Origin: Macropodus opercularis
Taxonomy: Eukaryota; Chordata; Actinopteri; Anabantiformes; Osphronemidae
NCBI GenBank assembly: GCA_030770545.1
Contig: JAUCMP010000028.1
Span: forward strand, 13,411,501-13,475,500
Direction of reading: 5' to 3'
DNA: 64,000 bases
Made by a program: the position numbers and the translations under genes. Positions 31,601 to 45,300 of the stretch are shown piece after piece. The notes under the pieces were generated by a model. The model ran no database searches. It was not told where the DNA came from and saw only the letters and a program-made list of their open reading frames with translations. The first letter of the stretch is position 1. Each line of letters opens with the position of its first letter.

Positions 31601-33089
31601 CTCCTCGGGAGATAGAAGTGGTAGTTCAATCTACCCTTAATTCTTGAATTTATTTCTTTTGAATACACAGCATTTGTCCACCAATCGTAAGTTTTGCGAT
31701 TTCAATGACTATGTCTCTCTGAGGTGAGTTCCTCAGGAGACAATGCAGTTGTCCACAAATCATAGGTTTGATGGTTCAATTGCCTCTGACTTCTTGACCT
31801 GAGTTCTTCAGGAGACAGAACAGTTGTCTGCCAATCGTAGGATTGGTGGTTCAATTGACTCAGTTCCTTAGGAGTCAGATCAGTCGTCAGCCATTCATTG
31901 AATCTGTGGTTCAAATGATTCTTACTTTGTTGTTTGTGTTCCGAAAGGGACAAAGCATTCGCCCACCAATCGGAGGATAGGTGTTTTTAATAACGCTTAC
32001 TGTTTTATTTGAGTTTGTCAAGGTACCGAGCAGTCATCGGTGGTTCCACTAACTCAGACTCCTTCACCTGAGTTGCACAGGGAACAGAGCAGTTTTTCTC
32101 CAGCCATGGAATTGGTGGCTGAAATGCCTCTGACTCCATTCCTTCAGTTCCTCACGTCTCAGAGCTGTGGTCCACCAATCGTAGTGGACTATTGACTCTG
32201 ACTCTATTACTTGAGATCTTTAAGTTACAGAGCACTTGTACACCAGTCATATGATTGGTGGTTCAATTGACTGACTCTTTTACTTGAGATCTTTAAGTTA
32301 CAGAGCACTTGTACACCAGTCATATGATTGGTGGTTCAATTGACTCTGACTCTTTTACTTGAGATCTTTAGGTTACAGAGCACTTGTACGCCAGTCATAT
32401 GATTGGTAGTTCAATTGACTCTGAGTCCTTAACGCGAACTCCTCGGGAGATAGAAGTGGTAGTTCAATTTACCCTTAATTCTTGAATTTAGTTCTTTTGA
32501 ATACACAGCATTTGTCCACCAATCGTAAGTTTTGCGATTTCAATGACTATGTCTCTCTGAGGTGAGTTCCTCAGGAGACAATGCAGTTGTCCACAAATCA
32601 TAGGTTTGGTGGTTCAATTGCCTCTGACTTCTTGACCTGAGTTTTTCAGGAGACAGAACAGTTGTCTACCAATCGTAGGATTGGTGCTTCAATTAACTCA
32701 GTTCCTTAGGAGTCAGATCAGTCGTCAGCCATTCATTGAATCCGTGGTTCAAATGATTCTTACTGTGTTGCTTGTGTTTCGAAAGGGACAAAGCATTCGC
32801 CCACCAATCGGAGGATAGGTGTTTTTAATAACGCTTACTTTTATGTTTGAATTTGTCAAGGTACCAAGCAGTCATCGGTGGTTCCACTAACTCAGACTCC
32901 TTGACCTGAGTTACACATGAAACCGAGCAGTTTTTCTCCAGCCATGGAATTGGTGGCTGAAATGCCTCTGACTCCATTCCTTCAGTTCTTCGCGTCACAG
33001 AGCAGTGGTCCACCAATCGTAGTGGACTATTGACTCTGACTCTTTTACTTGAGATCTTTAAGTTACAGAGCACTTGTACACCAGTCACA

Positions 33090-33390
33090 TGATTGGTGGT
33101 TCAATTGACTTTGAATCCTTAATCCTATCTCCTCGGGAGATAGAAGTGGTAGTTTGGTTTACCCCTAATTCTTGAATTTAGTTCTTTTGAATACACAGCA
33201 TTTGTCCACCAATCGTAAGTTTTGCGATTTCAATGACTATGTCTCTCTGAGGTGAGTTCCTCAGGAGACAATGCAGTTGTCCACAAATCATAGGTTTGGT
33301 GGTTCAATTGCCTCTGACTCTTTTACTTGAGATCTTTAAGTTACAGAGCACTTGTACACCAGTCATATGATTGGTAGTTCAATTGACTCT
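33090..33390. repeat. Truncated hybrid HOR: monomer 4 fused to monomer 10
   Basis: At 33,308-33,330 the start of monomer 4 (ATTGCCTCTGACT) runs directly into the body of monomer 10 (CTTTTACTTGAGATC), so monomers 5-9 are absent. The crossover lies in the shared CTCTGACT. The same junction is found near 43,300, 53,510, 56,770 and 61,710. Confidence 0.9.
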
Positions 33391-36300
33391 GAATCCTTAA
33401 CCCGAACTCCTCGGGAGATAGAAGTGGTAGTTCAATTTACCCTTAAACTTGAATTTAGTTCTTTTGAATACACAGCATTTGTCCACCAATCGTAAGTTTT
33501 GCGATTTCAATGACTATGTCTCTCTGAGGTGAGTTCCTCAGGAGACAATGCAGTTGTCCACAAATCATAGGTTTGGTGGGTTAATTGCCTCTGACTTCTT
33601 GACCTGAGTTCCTCAGGAGATAGAACAGTTGTCTGCCAATTGTAGAATTGGTGGTTCAATTGACTCAGTTCCTTAGGAGTCAGATCAGTCGTCAGCCATT
33701 CATTGAATCCGTGGTTCAAATGATTCTTACTGTGTTGCTTGTGTTTCGAAAGGAACAAAGCATTCGCCCACCAATCGGAGGATAGGTGTTTTTAATAACG
33801 CTTACTTTTATGTTTGAATTTGTCAAGGTACCGAGCAGTCATCGGTGGTTCCACTAACTCAGACTCCTTGACCTGAGTTACACAGGGAACCGAGCAGTTT
33901 TTCTCCAGCCATGGAATTGGTGGCTGAAATGCCTCTGACTCCATTCCTTCAGTTCCTTGCGTCACAGAGCAGTGGTCCACCAATTGTAGTGGACTATTGA
34001 CTCTGACTCTTTTACTTGAGATCTTTAAGTTACAGAGCACTTGTACACCAGTCATATGATTGGTGGTTCAATTGACTCTGACTCTTTTACTTGAGATCTT
34101 TAAGTTACAGAGCACTTGTACACCAGTCATATGATTGGTGGTTCAATTGACTCTTACTCTTTTACTTGAGATCTTTAAGTTACAGAGCACTTGTACACCA
34201 GTCATATGATTGGTGGTTCAATTGACTCTGACTCTCTTACTTGAGATCTTTAAGTTACAGAGCACTTGTACACCAGTCATATGATTGGTAGTTCAATTGA
34301 CTCTGAATCCTTAACCCAAACACCTCGGGAGATAGAAGTGGTAGTTCAATTTACCCTTAATTCTTGAATTTAGTTCTTTTGAATACACAGCATTTGTCCA
34401 CCAATCGTAAGTTTTGCGATTTCAATGACTATGTCTCTCTGAGGTGAGTTCCTCAGGAGACAATGCAGTTGTCCACAAATCATAGGTTTGGTGGTTCATT
34501 TGCCTCTGACTTCTTGACCTGAGTTCTTCAGGAGACAGAACAGTTGTCTGCCAATTGTAGGATTGGTGGTTCAATTGACTCAGTTCCTTAGGAGTCAGAT
34601 CAGTCGTCAGCCATTCATTGAATCCGTGGTTCAAATGATTCTTACTGTGTTGTTTGTGTTTCGAAAGGGACAAAGCATTCGCCCACCAATCGGAGGATAG
34701 GTGTTTTTAATAACGCTTACTTTTATGTTTGAATTTGTCAAGGTACCAAGCAGTCATCGGTGGTTCCACTAACTCAGACTTCTTGACCTGAGTTACACAG
34801 GGAACCGAGCAGTTTTTCTCCAGCCATGGAATTGGTGGCTGAAATGCCTCTGACTCCATTCCTTCAGTTCCTCGCGTCACAGAGCAGTGGTCCACCAATC
34901 GTAGTGGACTATTGACTCTGACTCTTTTACTTGAGATCTTTAAGTTACAGAGCACTTGTACACCAGTCATATGATTGGTAGTTCAATTGACTCTGAATCC
35001 TTAACCCGAACTCCTCGGGAGATAGAAGTGGTAGTTCAATTTACCCTTAATCTTGAATTTAGTTCTTTTGAATACACAGCATTTGTCCACCAATCGTAAG
35101 TTTTGCGATTTCAATGACTATGTCTCTCTGAGGTGAGTTCCTCAGGAGACAATGCAGTTGTCCACAAATCATAGGTTTGGTGGGTTAATTGCCTCTGACT
35201 TCTTGACCTGAGTTCCTCAGGAGATAGAACAGTTGTCTGCCAATTGTAGAATTGGTGGTTCAATTGACTCAGTTCCTTAGGAGTCAGATCAGTCGTCAGC
35301 CATTCATTGAATCCGAGGTTCAAATGATTCTTACTGTGTTGCTTGTGTTTCGAAAGGAACAAAGCATTCGCCCACCAATCGGAGGATAGGTGTTTTTAAT
35401 AACGCTTACTTTTATGTTTGAATTTGTCAAGGTACCGAGCAGTCATCGGTGGTTCCACTAACTCAGACTCCTTGACCTGAGTTACACAGGGAACCGAGCA
35501 GTTTTTCTCCAGCCATGGAATTGGTGGCTGAAATGCCTCTGACTCCATTCCTTCAGTTCCTCGCGTCACAGAGCAGTGGTCCACCAATCGTAGTGGACTA
35601 TTGACTCTGACTCTTTTACTTGAGATCTTTAAGTTACAGAGCACTTGTACACCAGTCATATGATTGGTAGTTCAATTGACTCTGAATCCTTAACCCGAAC
35701 TCCTCGGGAGATAGAAGTGGTAGTTCAATTTACCCTTAATCTTGAATTTAGTTCTTTTGAATACACAGCATTTGTCCACCAATCGTAAGTTTTGCGATTT
35801 CAATGACTATGTCTCTCTGAGGTGAGTTCCTCAGGAGACAATGCAGTTGTCCACAAATCATAGGTTTGGTGGGTTAATTGCCTCTGACTTCTTGACCTGA
35901 GTTCCTCAGGAGATAGAACAGTTGTCTGCCAATTGTAGAATTGGTGGTTCAATTGACTCAGTTCCTTAGGAGTCAGATCAGTCGTCAGCCATTCATTGAA
36001 TCCGTGGTTCAAATGATTCTTACTGTGTTGCTTCTGTTTCGAAAGGAACAAAGCATTCGCCCACCAATCGGAGGATAGGTGTTTTTAATAACGCTTACTT
36101 TTATGTTTGAATTTGTCAAGGTACCGAGCAGTCATCGGTGGTTCCACTAACTCAGACTCCTTGACCTGAGTTACACAGGGAACCGAGCAGTTTTTCTCCA
36201 GCCATGGAATTGGTGGCTGAAATGCCTCTGACTCCATTCCTTCAGTTCCTTGCGTCACAGAGCAGTGGTCCACCAATTGTAGTGGACTATTGACTCTGAC

Positions 36301-39300
36301 TCTTTTACTTGAGATCTTTAAGTTACAGAGCACTTGTACACCAGTCATATGATTGGTGGTTCAATTGACTCTGACTCTTTTACTTGAGATCTTTAAGTTA
36401 CAGAGCACTTGTACACCAGTCATATGATTGGTAGTTCAATTGACTCTGAATCCTTAACCCAAACTCCTCGGGAGATAGAAGTGGTAGTTCAATTTACCCT
36501 TAATTCTTGAATTTAGTTCTTTTGAATACACAGCAGTTGTCCACCAATCGTAAGTTTTGCGATTTCAATGACTATGTCTCTCTGAGGTGAGTTCCTCAGG
36601 AGACAATGCAGTTGTCCACAAATCATAGGTTTGGTGGTTCAATTGCCTCTGACTTCTTGACCTGAGTTCTTCAGGAGACAGAACAGTTGTCTGCCAATTG
36701 TAGGATTGGTGGTTCAATTGACTCAGTTCCTTAGGAGTCAGATCAGTCGTCAGCCATTCATTGAATCCGTGGTTCAAATGATTCTTACTGTGTTGTTTGT
36801 GTTTCGAAAGGGACAAAGCATTCGCCCACCAATCGGAGGATAGGTGTTTTTAATAACGCTTACTTTTATGTTTGAATTTGTCAAGGTACCAAGCAGTCAT
36901 CGGTGGTTCCACTAACTCAGACTTCTTGACCTGAGTTACACAGGGAACCGAGCAGTTTTTCTCCAGCCATGGAATTGGTGGCTGAAATGCCTCTGACTCC
37001 ATTCCTTCAGTTCCTTGCGTCACAGAGCAGTGGTCCACCAATTGTAGTGGACTATTGACTCTGACTCTTTTACTTGAGATCTTTAAGTTACAGAGCACTT
37101 GTACACCAGTCATATGATATGTGGTTCAATTGACTCTGACTCTTTTACTTGAGATCTTTAAGTTACAGAGCACTTGTACACCAGTCATATGATTGGTAGT
37201 TCAATTGACTCTGAATCCTTAACCCAAACTCCTCGGGAGATAGAAGTGGTAGTTCAATTTACCCTTAATTCTTGAATTTAGTTCTTTTGAATACACAGCA
37301 TTTGTCCACCAATCGTAAGTTTTGCGATTTCAATGACTATGTCTCTCTGAGATGAGTTCCTCAGGAGACAATGCAGTTGTCCACAAATCATAGGTTTGGT
37401 GGTTCAATTGCCTGACTTCTTGACCTGAGTTCTTCAGGAGACAGAACAGTTGTCTACCAATCGTAGGATTGGTGGTTCAATTGACTCAGTTCCTTAGGAG
37501 TCAGATCAGTCGTCAGCCATTCATTGAATCCGTGGTTTAAATGATTCTTACTGTGTTGTTTGTGTTTCGAAAGGGACAAAGTTTTTGCCCACCAATCGGA
37601 GGATAGGTGTTTTTAATAACGCTTACTGTTTTATTTGAGTTTGTCAAGGTACCGAGCAGTCATCGGTGGTTCCACTAACTCAGACTCCTTCACCTGAGTT
37701 GCACAGGGAACAGAGCAGTTTTTCTCCAGCCATGGAATTGGTGGCTGAAATGCCTCTGACTCCATTCCTTCAGTTCCTCGCGTCACAGAGCAGTGGTCCA
37801 CCAATTGTAGTGGACTATTGACTCTGACTCTTTTACTTGAGATTTTTAAGTTACAGAGCACTTGTACACCAGTCATATGATTGGTGGTTCAATTGACTCT
37901 GACTCTTTTACTTGAGATCTTTAAGTTACAGAGCACTTGTACACCAGTCATATGATTGGTAGTTCAATTGACTCTGAATCCTTAACCCGAACTCCTCGGG
38001 AGATAGAAGTGGTAGTTCAATTTACCCTTAATCTTGAATTTAGTTCTTTTGAATACACAGCATTTGTCCACCAATCGTAAGTTTTGCGATTTCAATGACT
38101 ATGTCTCTCTGAGGTGAGTTCCTCAGGAGACAATGCAGTTGTCCACAAATCATAGGTTTGGTGGGTTAATTGCCTCTGACTTCTTGACCTGAGTTCCTCA
38201 GGAGATAGAACAGTTGTCTGCCAATTGTAGAATTGGTGGTTCAATTGACTCAGTTCCTTAGGAGTCAGATCAGTCGTCAGCCCTTCATTGAATCCGTGGT
38301 TCAAATGATTCTTACTGTGTTGCTTGTGTTTCGAAAGGAACAAAGCATTCGCCCACCAATCGGAGGATAGGTGTTTTTAATAACGCTTACTTTTATGTTT
38401 GAATTTGTCAAGGTACCGAGCAGTCATCGGTGGTTCCACTAACTCAGACTCCTTGACCTGAGTTACACAGGGAACCGAGCAGTTTTTCTCCAGCCATGGA
38501 ATTGGTGGCTGAAATGCCTCTGACTCCATTCCTTCAGTTCCTTGCGTCACAGAGCAGTGGTCCACCAATTGTAGTGGACTATTGACTCTGACTCTTTTAC
38601 TTGAGATCTTTAAGTTACAGAGCACTTGTACACCAGTCATATGATTGGTGGTTCAATTGACTCTGACTCTTTTACTTGAGATCTTTAAGTTACAGAGCAC
38701 TTGTACACCAGTCATATGATTGGTAGTTCAATTGACTCTGAATCCTTAACCCAAACTCCTCGGGAGATAGAAGTGGTAGTTCAATTTACCCTTAATTCTT
38801 GAATTTAGTTCTTTTGAATACACAGCATTTGTCCACCAATCGTAAGTTTTGCGATTTCAATGACTATGTCTCTCTGAGGTGAGTTCCTCAGGAGACAATG
38901 CAGTTGTCCACAAATCATAGGTTTGGTGGTTCAATTGCCTCTGACTTCTTGACCTGAGTTCTTCAGGAGACAGAACAGTTGTCTGCCAATTGTAGGATTG
39001 GTGGTTCAATTGACTCAGTTCCTTAGGAGTCAGATCAGTCGTCAGCCATTCATTGAATCCGTGGTTCAAATGATTCTTACTGTGTTGTTTGTGTTTCGAA
39101 AGGGACAAAGCATTCGCCCACCAATCGGAGGATAGGTGTTTTTAATAACGCTTACTTTTATGTTTGAATTTGTCAAGGTACCAAGCAGTCATCGGTGGTT
39201 CCACTAACTCAGACTTCTTGACCTGAGTTACACAGGGAACCGAGCAGTTTTTCTCCAGCCATGGAATTGGTGGCTGAAATGCCTCTGACTCCATTCCTTC

Positions 39301-42300
39301 AGTTCCTCGCGTCACAGAGCAGTGGTCCACCAATCGTAGTGGACTATTGACTCTGACTCTTTTACTTGAGATCTTTAAGTTACAGAGCACTTGTACACCA
39401 GTCATATGATTGGTAGTTCAATTGACTCTGAATCCTTAACCCGAACTCCTCGGGAGATAGAAGTGGTAGTTCAATTTACCCTTAATCTTGAATTTAGTTC
39501 TTTTGAATACACAGCATTTGTCCACCAATCGTAAGTTTTGCGATTTCAATAACTATGTCTCTCTGAGGTGAGTTCCTCAGGACACAATGCAGTTGTCCAC
39601 AAATCATAGGTTTAGTGGTTCAATTGCCTCTGACTTCTTGACCTGAGTTCCTCAGGAGACAGAACAGTTGTCTGCCAATTGTAGAATTGGTGGTTCAATT
39701 GACTCAGTTCCTTAGGAGTCAGATCAGTCGTCAGCCATTCATTGAATCCGTGGTTCAAATGATTCTTATTGTGTTGCTTGTGTTTCGAAAGGGACAAAGC
39801 ATTCGCCCACCAATCGGAGGATAGGTGTTCTTAATAACGCTTACTTTTATGTTTGAATTTGTCAAGGTACCGAGCAGTCATCGGTGGTTCCACTAACTCA
39901 GACTCCTTGACCTGAGTTACACAGGGAACCGAGCAGTTTTTCTCCAGCCATGGAATTGGTGGCTGAAATGCCTCTGACTCCATTCCTTCAGTTCCTCGCG
40001 TCACAGAGCAGTGGTCCACCAATCGTAGTGGACTATTGACTCTGACTCTTTTACTTGAGATCTTTAAGTTACAGAGCACTTGTACACCAGTCATATGATT
40101 GGTGGTTCAATTGACTCTGACTCCGTAACCCGAACTCCTCGGGAGATAGAAGTGGTAGTTCAATCTACCCTTAATTCTTGAATTTAGTTCTTTTGAATAC
40201 ACAGCATTTGTCCACCAATCGTAACTTTTGCGATTTCAATGACTATGTCTCTCTGAGGTGAGTTCCTCAGGAGACAATGCAGTTGTCCACAAATCATAGG
40301 TTTGATGGTTCAATTGCCTCTGACTTCTTGACCTGAGTTCTTCAGGAGACAGAACAGTTGTCTGCCAATCGTAGGATTGGTGGTTCAATTGACTCAGTTC
40401 CTTAGGAGTCAGATCAGTCGTCAGCCATTCATTGAATCTGTGGTTCAAATGATTCTTACTTTGTTGTTTGTGTTCCGAAAGGGACAAAGCATTCGCCCAC
40501 CAATCGGAGGATAGGTGTTTTTAATAACGCTTACTGTTTTATTTGAGTTTGTCAAGGTACCGAGCAGTCATCGGTGGTTCCACTAACTCAGACTCCTTCA
40601 CCTGAGTTGCACAGGGAACAGAGCAGTTTTTCTCCAGCCATGGAATTGGTGGCTGAAATGCCTCTGACTCCATTCCTTCAGTTCCTCGCGTCACAGAGCA
40701 GTGGTCCACCAATTGTAGTGGACTATTGACTCTGACTCTTTTACTTGAGATCTTTAAGTTACAGAGCACTTGTACACCAGTCATATGATTGGTGGTTCAA
40801 TTGACTCTGACTCTTTTACTTGAGATCTTTAAGTTACAGAGCACTTGTACACCAGTCATATGATTGGTAGTTCAATTGACTCTGAATCCTTAACCCGAAC
40901 TCCTCGGGAGATAGAAGTGGTAGTTCAATTTACCCTTAATCTTGAATTTAGTTCTTTTGAATACACAGCATTTGTCCACCAATCGTAAGTTTTGCGATTT
41001 CAATGACTATGTCTCTCTGAGGTGAGTTCCTCAGGACACAATGCAGTTGTCCACAAATCATAGGTTTAGTGGTTCAATTGCCTCTGACTTCTTGACCTGA
41101 GTTCCTCAGGAGACAGAACAGTTGTCTGCCAATTGTAGAATTGGTGGTTCAATTGACTCAGTTCCTTAGGAGTCAGATCAGTCGTCAGCCATTCATTGAA
41201 TCCGTGGTTTAAATGATTCTTACTGTGTTGTTTGTGTTTCGAAAGGGACAAAGTTTTTGCCCACCAATCGGAGGATAGGTGTTTTTAATAACGCTTACTT
41301 TTATGTTTGAATTTGTCAAGGTACCGAGCAGTCATCGGTGGTTCCACTAACTCAGACTCCTTGACCTGAGTTACACAGGGAACCGAGCAGTTTTTCTCCA
41401 GCCATGGAATTGGTGGCTGAAATGCCTCTGACTCCATTCCTTCAGTTCCTCGCGTCACAGAGCAGTGGTCCACCAATCGTAGTGGACTATTGACTCTGAC
41501 TCTTTTACTTGAGATCTTTAAGTTACAGAGCACTTGTACACCAGTCATATGATTGGTGGTTCAATTGACTCTGACTCCGTAACCCGAACTCCTCGGGAGA
41601 TAGAAGTGGTAGTTCAATCTACCCTTAATTCTTGAATTTATTTCTTTTGAATACACAGCATTTGTCCACCAATCGTAAGTTTTGCGATTTCAATGACTAT
41701 GTCTCTCTGAGGTGAGTTCCTCAGGAGACAATGCAGTTGTCCACAAATCATAGGTTTGATGGTTCAATTGCCTCTGACTTCTTGACCTGAGTTCTTCAGG
41801 AGACAGAACAGTTGTCTGCCAATCGTAGGATTGGTGGTTCAATTGACTCAGTTCCTTAGGAGTCAGATCAGTCGTCAGCCATTCATTGAATCTGTGGTTC
41901 AAATGATTCTTACTTTGTTGTTTGTGTTCCGAAAGGGACAAAGCATTCGCCCACCAATCGGAGGATAGGTGTTTTTAATAACGCTTACTGTTTTATTTGA
42001 GTTTGTCAAGGTACCGAGCAGTCATCGGTGGTTCCACTAACTCAGACTCCTTCACCTGAGTTGCACAGGGAACAGAGCAGTTTTTCTCCAGCCATGGAAT
42101 TGGTGGCTGAAATGCCTCTGACTCCATTCCTTCAGTTCCTCACGTCTCAGAGCTGTGGTCCACCAATCGTAGTGGACTATTGACTCTGACTCTATTACTT
42201 GAGATCTTTAAGTTACAGAGCACTTGTACACCAGTCATATGATTGGTGGTTCAATTGACTGACTCTTTTACTTGAGATCTTTAAGTTACAGAGCACTTGT

Positions 42301-45300
42301 ACACCAGTCATATGATTGGTGGTTCAATTGACTCTGACTCTTTTACTTGAGATCTTTAGGTTACAGAGCACTTGTACGCCAGTCATATGATTGGTAGTTC
42401 AATTGACTCTGAGTCCTTAACGCGAACTCCTCGGGAGATAGAAGTGGTAGTTCAATTTACCCTTAATTCTTGAATTTAGTTCTTTTGAATACACAGCATT
42501 TGTCCACCAATCGTAAGTTTTGCGATTTCAATGACTATGTCTCTCTGAGGTGAGTTCCTCAGGAGACAATGCAGTTGTCCACAAATCATAGGTTTGGTGG
42601 TTCAATTGCCTCTGACTTCTTGACCTGAGTTTTTCAGGAGACAGAACAGTTGTCTACCAATCGTAGGATTGGTGCTTCAATTAACTCAGTTCCTTAGGAG
42701 TCAGATCAGTCGTCAGCCATTCATTGAATCCGTGGTTCAAATGATTCTTACTGTGTTGCTTGTGTTTCGAAAGGGACAAAGCATTCGCCCACCAATCGGA
42801 GGATAGGTGTTTTTAATAACGCTTACTTTTATGTTTGAATTTGTCAAGGTACCAAGCAGTCATCGGTGGTTCCACTAACTCAGACTCCTTGACCTGAGTT
42901 ACACATGAAACCGAGCAGTTTTTCTCCAGCCATGGAATTGGTGGCTGAAATGCCTCTGACTCCATTCCTTCAGTTCTTCGCGTCACAGAGCAGTGGTCCA
43001 CCAATCGTAGTGGACTATTGACTCTGACTCTTTTACTTGAGATCTTTAAGTTACAGAGCACTTGTACACCAGTCACATGATTGGTGGTTCAATTGACTTT
43101 GAATCCTTAATCCTATCTCCTCGGGAGATAGAAGTGGTAGTTTGGTTTACCCCTAATTCTTGAATTTAGTTCTTTTGAATACACAGCATTTGTCCACCAA
43201 TCGTAAGTTTTGCGATTTCAATGACTATGTCTCTCTGAGGTGAGTTCCTCAGGAGACAATGCAGTTGTCCACAAATCATAGGTTTGGTGGTTCAATTGCC
43301 TCTGACTCTTTTACTTGAGATCTTTAAGTTACAGAGCACTTGTACACCAGTCATATGATTGGTAGTTCAATTGACTCTGAATCCTTAACCCGAACTCCTC
43401 GGGAGATAGAAGTGGTAGTTCAATTTACCCTTAAACTTGAATTTAGTTCTTTTGAATACACAGCATTTGTCCACCAATCGTAAGTTTTGCGATTTCAATG
43501 ACTATGTCTCTCTGAGGTGAGTTCCTCAGGAGACAATGCAGTTGTCCACAAATCATAGGTTTGGTGGGTTAATTGCCTCTGACTTCTTGACCTGAGTTCC
43601 TCAGGAGATAGAACAGTTGTCTGCCAATTGTAGAATTGGTGGTTCAATTGACTCAGTTCCTTAGGAGTCAGATCAGTCGTCAGCCATTCATTGAATCCGT
43701 GGTTCAAATGATTCTTACTGTGTTGCTTGTGTTTCGAAAGGAACAAAGCATTCGCCCACCAATCGGAGGATAGGTGTTTTTAATAACGCTTACTTTTATG
43801 TTTGAATTTGTCAAGGTACCGAGCAGTCATCGGTGGTTCCACTAACTCAGACTCCTTGACCTGAGTTACACAGGGAACCGAGCAGTTTTTCTCCAGCCAT
43901 GGAATTGGTGGCTGAAATGCCTCTGACTCCATTCCTTCAGTTCCTTGCGTCACAGAGCAGTGGTCCACCAATTGTAGTGGACTATTGACTCTGACTCTTT
44001 TACTTGAGATCTTTAAGTTACAGAGCACTTGTACACCAGTCATATGATTGGTGGTTCAATTGACTCTGACTCTTTTACTTGAGATCTTTAAGTTACAGAG
44101 CACTTGTACACCAGTCATATGATTGGTGGTTCAATTGACTCTTACTCTTTTACTTGAGATCTTTAAGTTACAGAGCACTTGTACACCAGTCATATGATTG
44201 GTGGTTCAATTGACTCTGACTCTCTTACTTGAGATCTTTAAGTTACAGAGCACTTGTACACCAGTCATATGATTGGTAGTTCAATTGACTCTGAATCCTT
44301 AACCCAAATTCCTCGGGAGATAGAAGTGGTAGTTCAATTTACCCTTAATTCTTGAATTTAGTTCTTTTGAATACACAGCATTTGTCCACCAATCGTAATC
44401 TTTGCGATTTCAATGACTATGTCTCTCTGAGGTGAGTTCCTCAGGAGACAATGCAGTTGTCCACAAATTATAGGTTTGGTGGTTCAATTGCCTCTGACTT
44501 CTTGACCTGAGTTCTTCAGGAGACAGAACAGTTGTCTGCCAATTGTAGGATTGGTGGTTCAATTGACTCAGTTCCTTAGGAGTCAGATCAGTCGTCAGCC
44601 ATTCATTGAATCCGTGGTTCAAATGATTCTTACTGTGTTGTTTGTGTTTCGAAAGGGACAAAGTTTTTGCCCACCAATCGGAGGATAGGTGTTTTTAATA
44701 ACGCTTACTTTTATGTTTGAATTTGTCAAGGTACCAAGCAGTCATCGGTGGTTCCACTAACTCAGACTTCTTGACCTGAGTTACACAGGGAACCGAGCAG
44801 TTTTTCTCCAGCCATGGAATTGGTGGCTGAAATGCCTCTGACTCCATTCCTTCAGTTCCTCGCGTCACAGAGCAGTGGTCCACCAATCGTAGTGGACTAT
44901 TGACTCTGACTCTTTAACTTGAGATCTTTAAGTTACAGAGCACTTGTACACCAGTCATATGATTGGTAGTTCAATTGACTCTGACTCTTTTACTTGAGAT
45001 CTTTAAGTTACAGAGCACTTGTACACCAGTCATATGATTGGTAGTTCAATTGACTCTGAATCCTTAACCCGAACTCCTCGGGAGATAGAAGTGGTAGTTC
45101 AATTTACCCTTAAACTTGAATTTAGTTCTTTTGAATACACAGCATTTGTCCACCAATCGTAAGTTTTGCGATTTCAATGACTATGTCTCTCTGAGGTGAG
45201 TTCCTCAGGAGACAATGCAGTTGTCCACAAATCATAGGTTTGGTGGGTTATTTGCCTCTGACTTCTTGACCTGAGTTCCTCAGGAGATAGAACAGTTGTC

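Larger units (their letters stand above)
24248..44308. repeat. Tandem duplication of a 9,988-bp block within the array
   Basis: Equivalent points from 24,434 to 34,235 recur 9,988 bases later, with rare variants shared by both copies (for example CAATAACTATG at 29,558 and 39,546, CAGCCCTTCAT at 28,293 and 38,281, GTAACTTTTGCG at 30,234 and 40,222, AATTTATTTC at 31,648 and 41,636). The match begins after 24,247 (A against C at 34,235) and fails near 44,308 (AAATTCC against AAACACC at 34,320). Each block holds 14 HORs. Confidence 0.9.
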
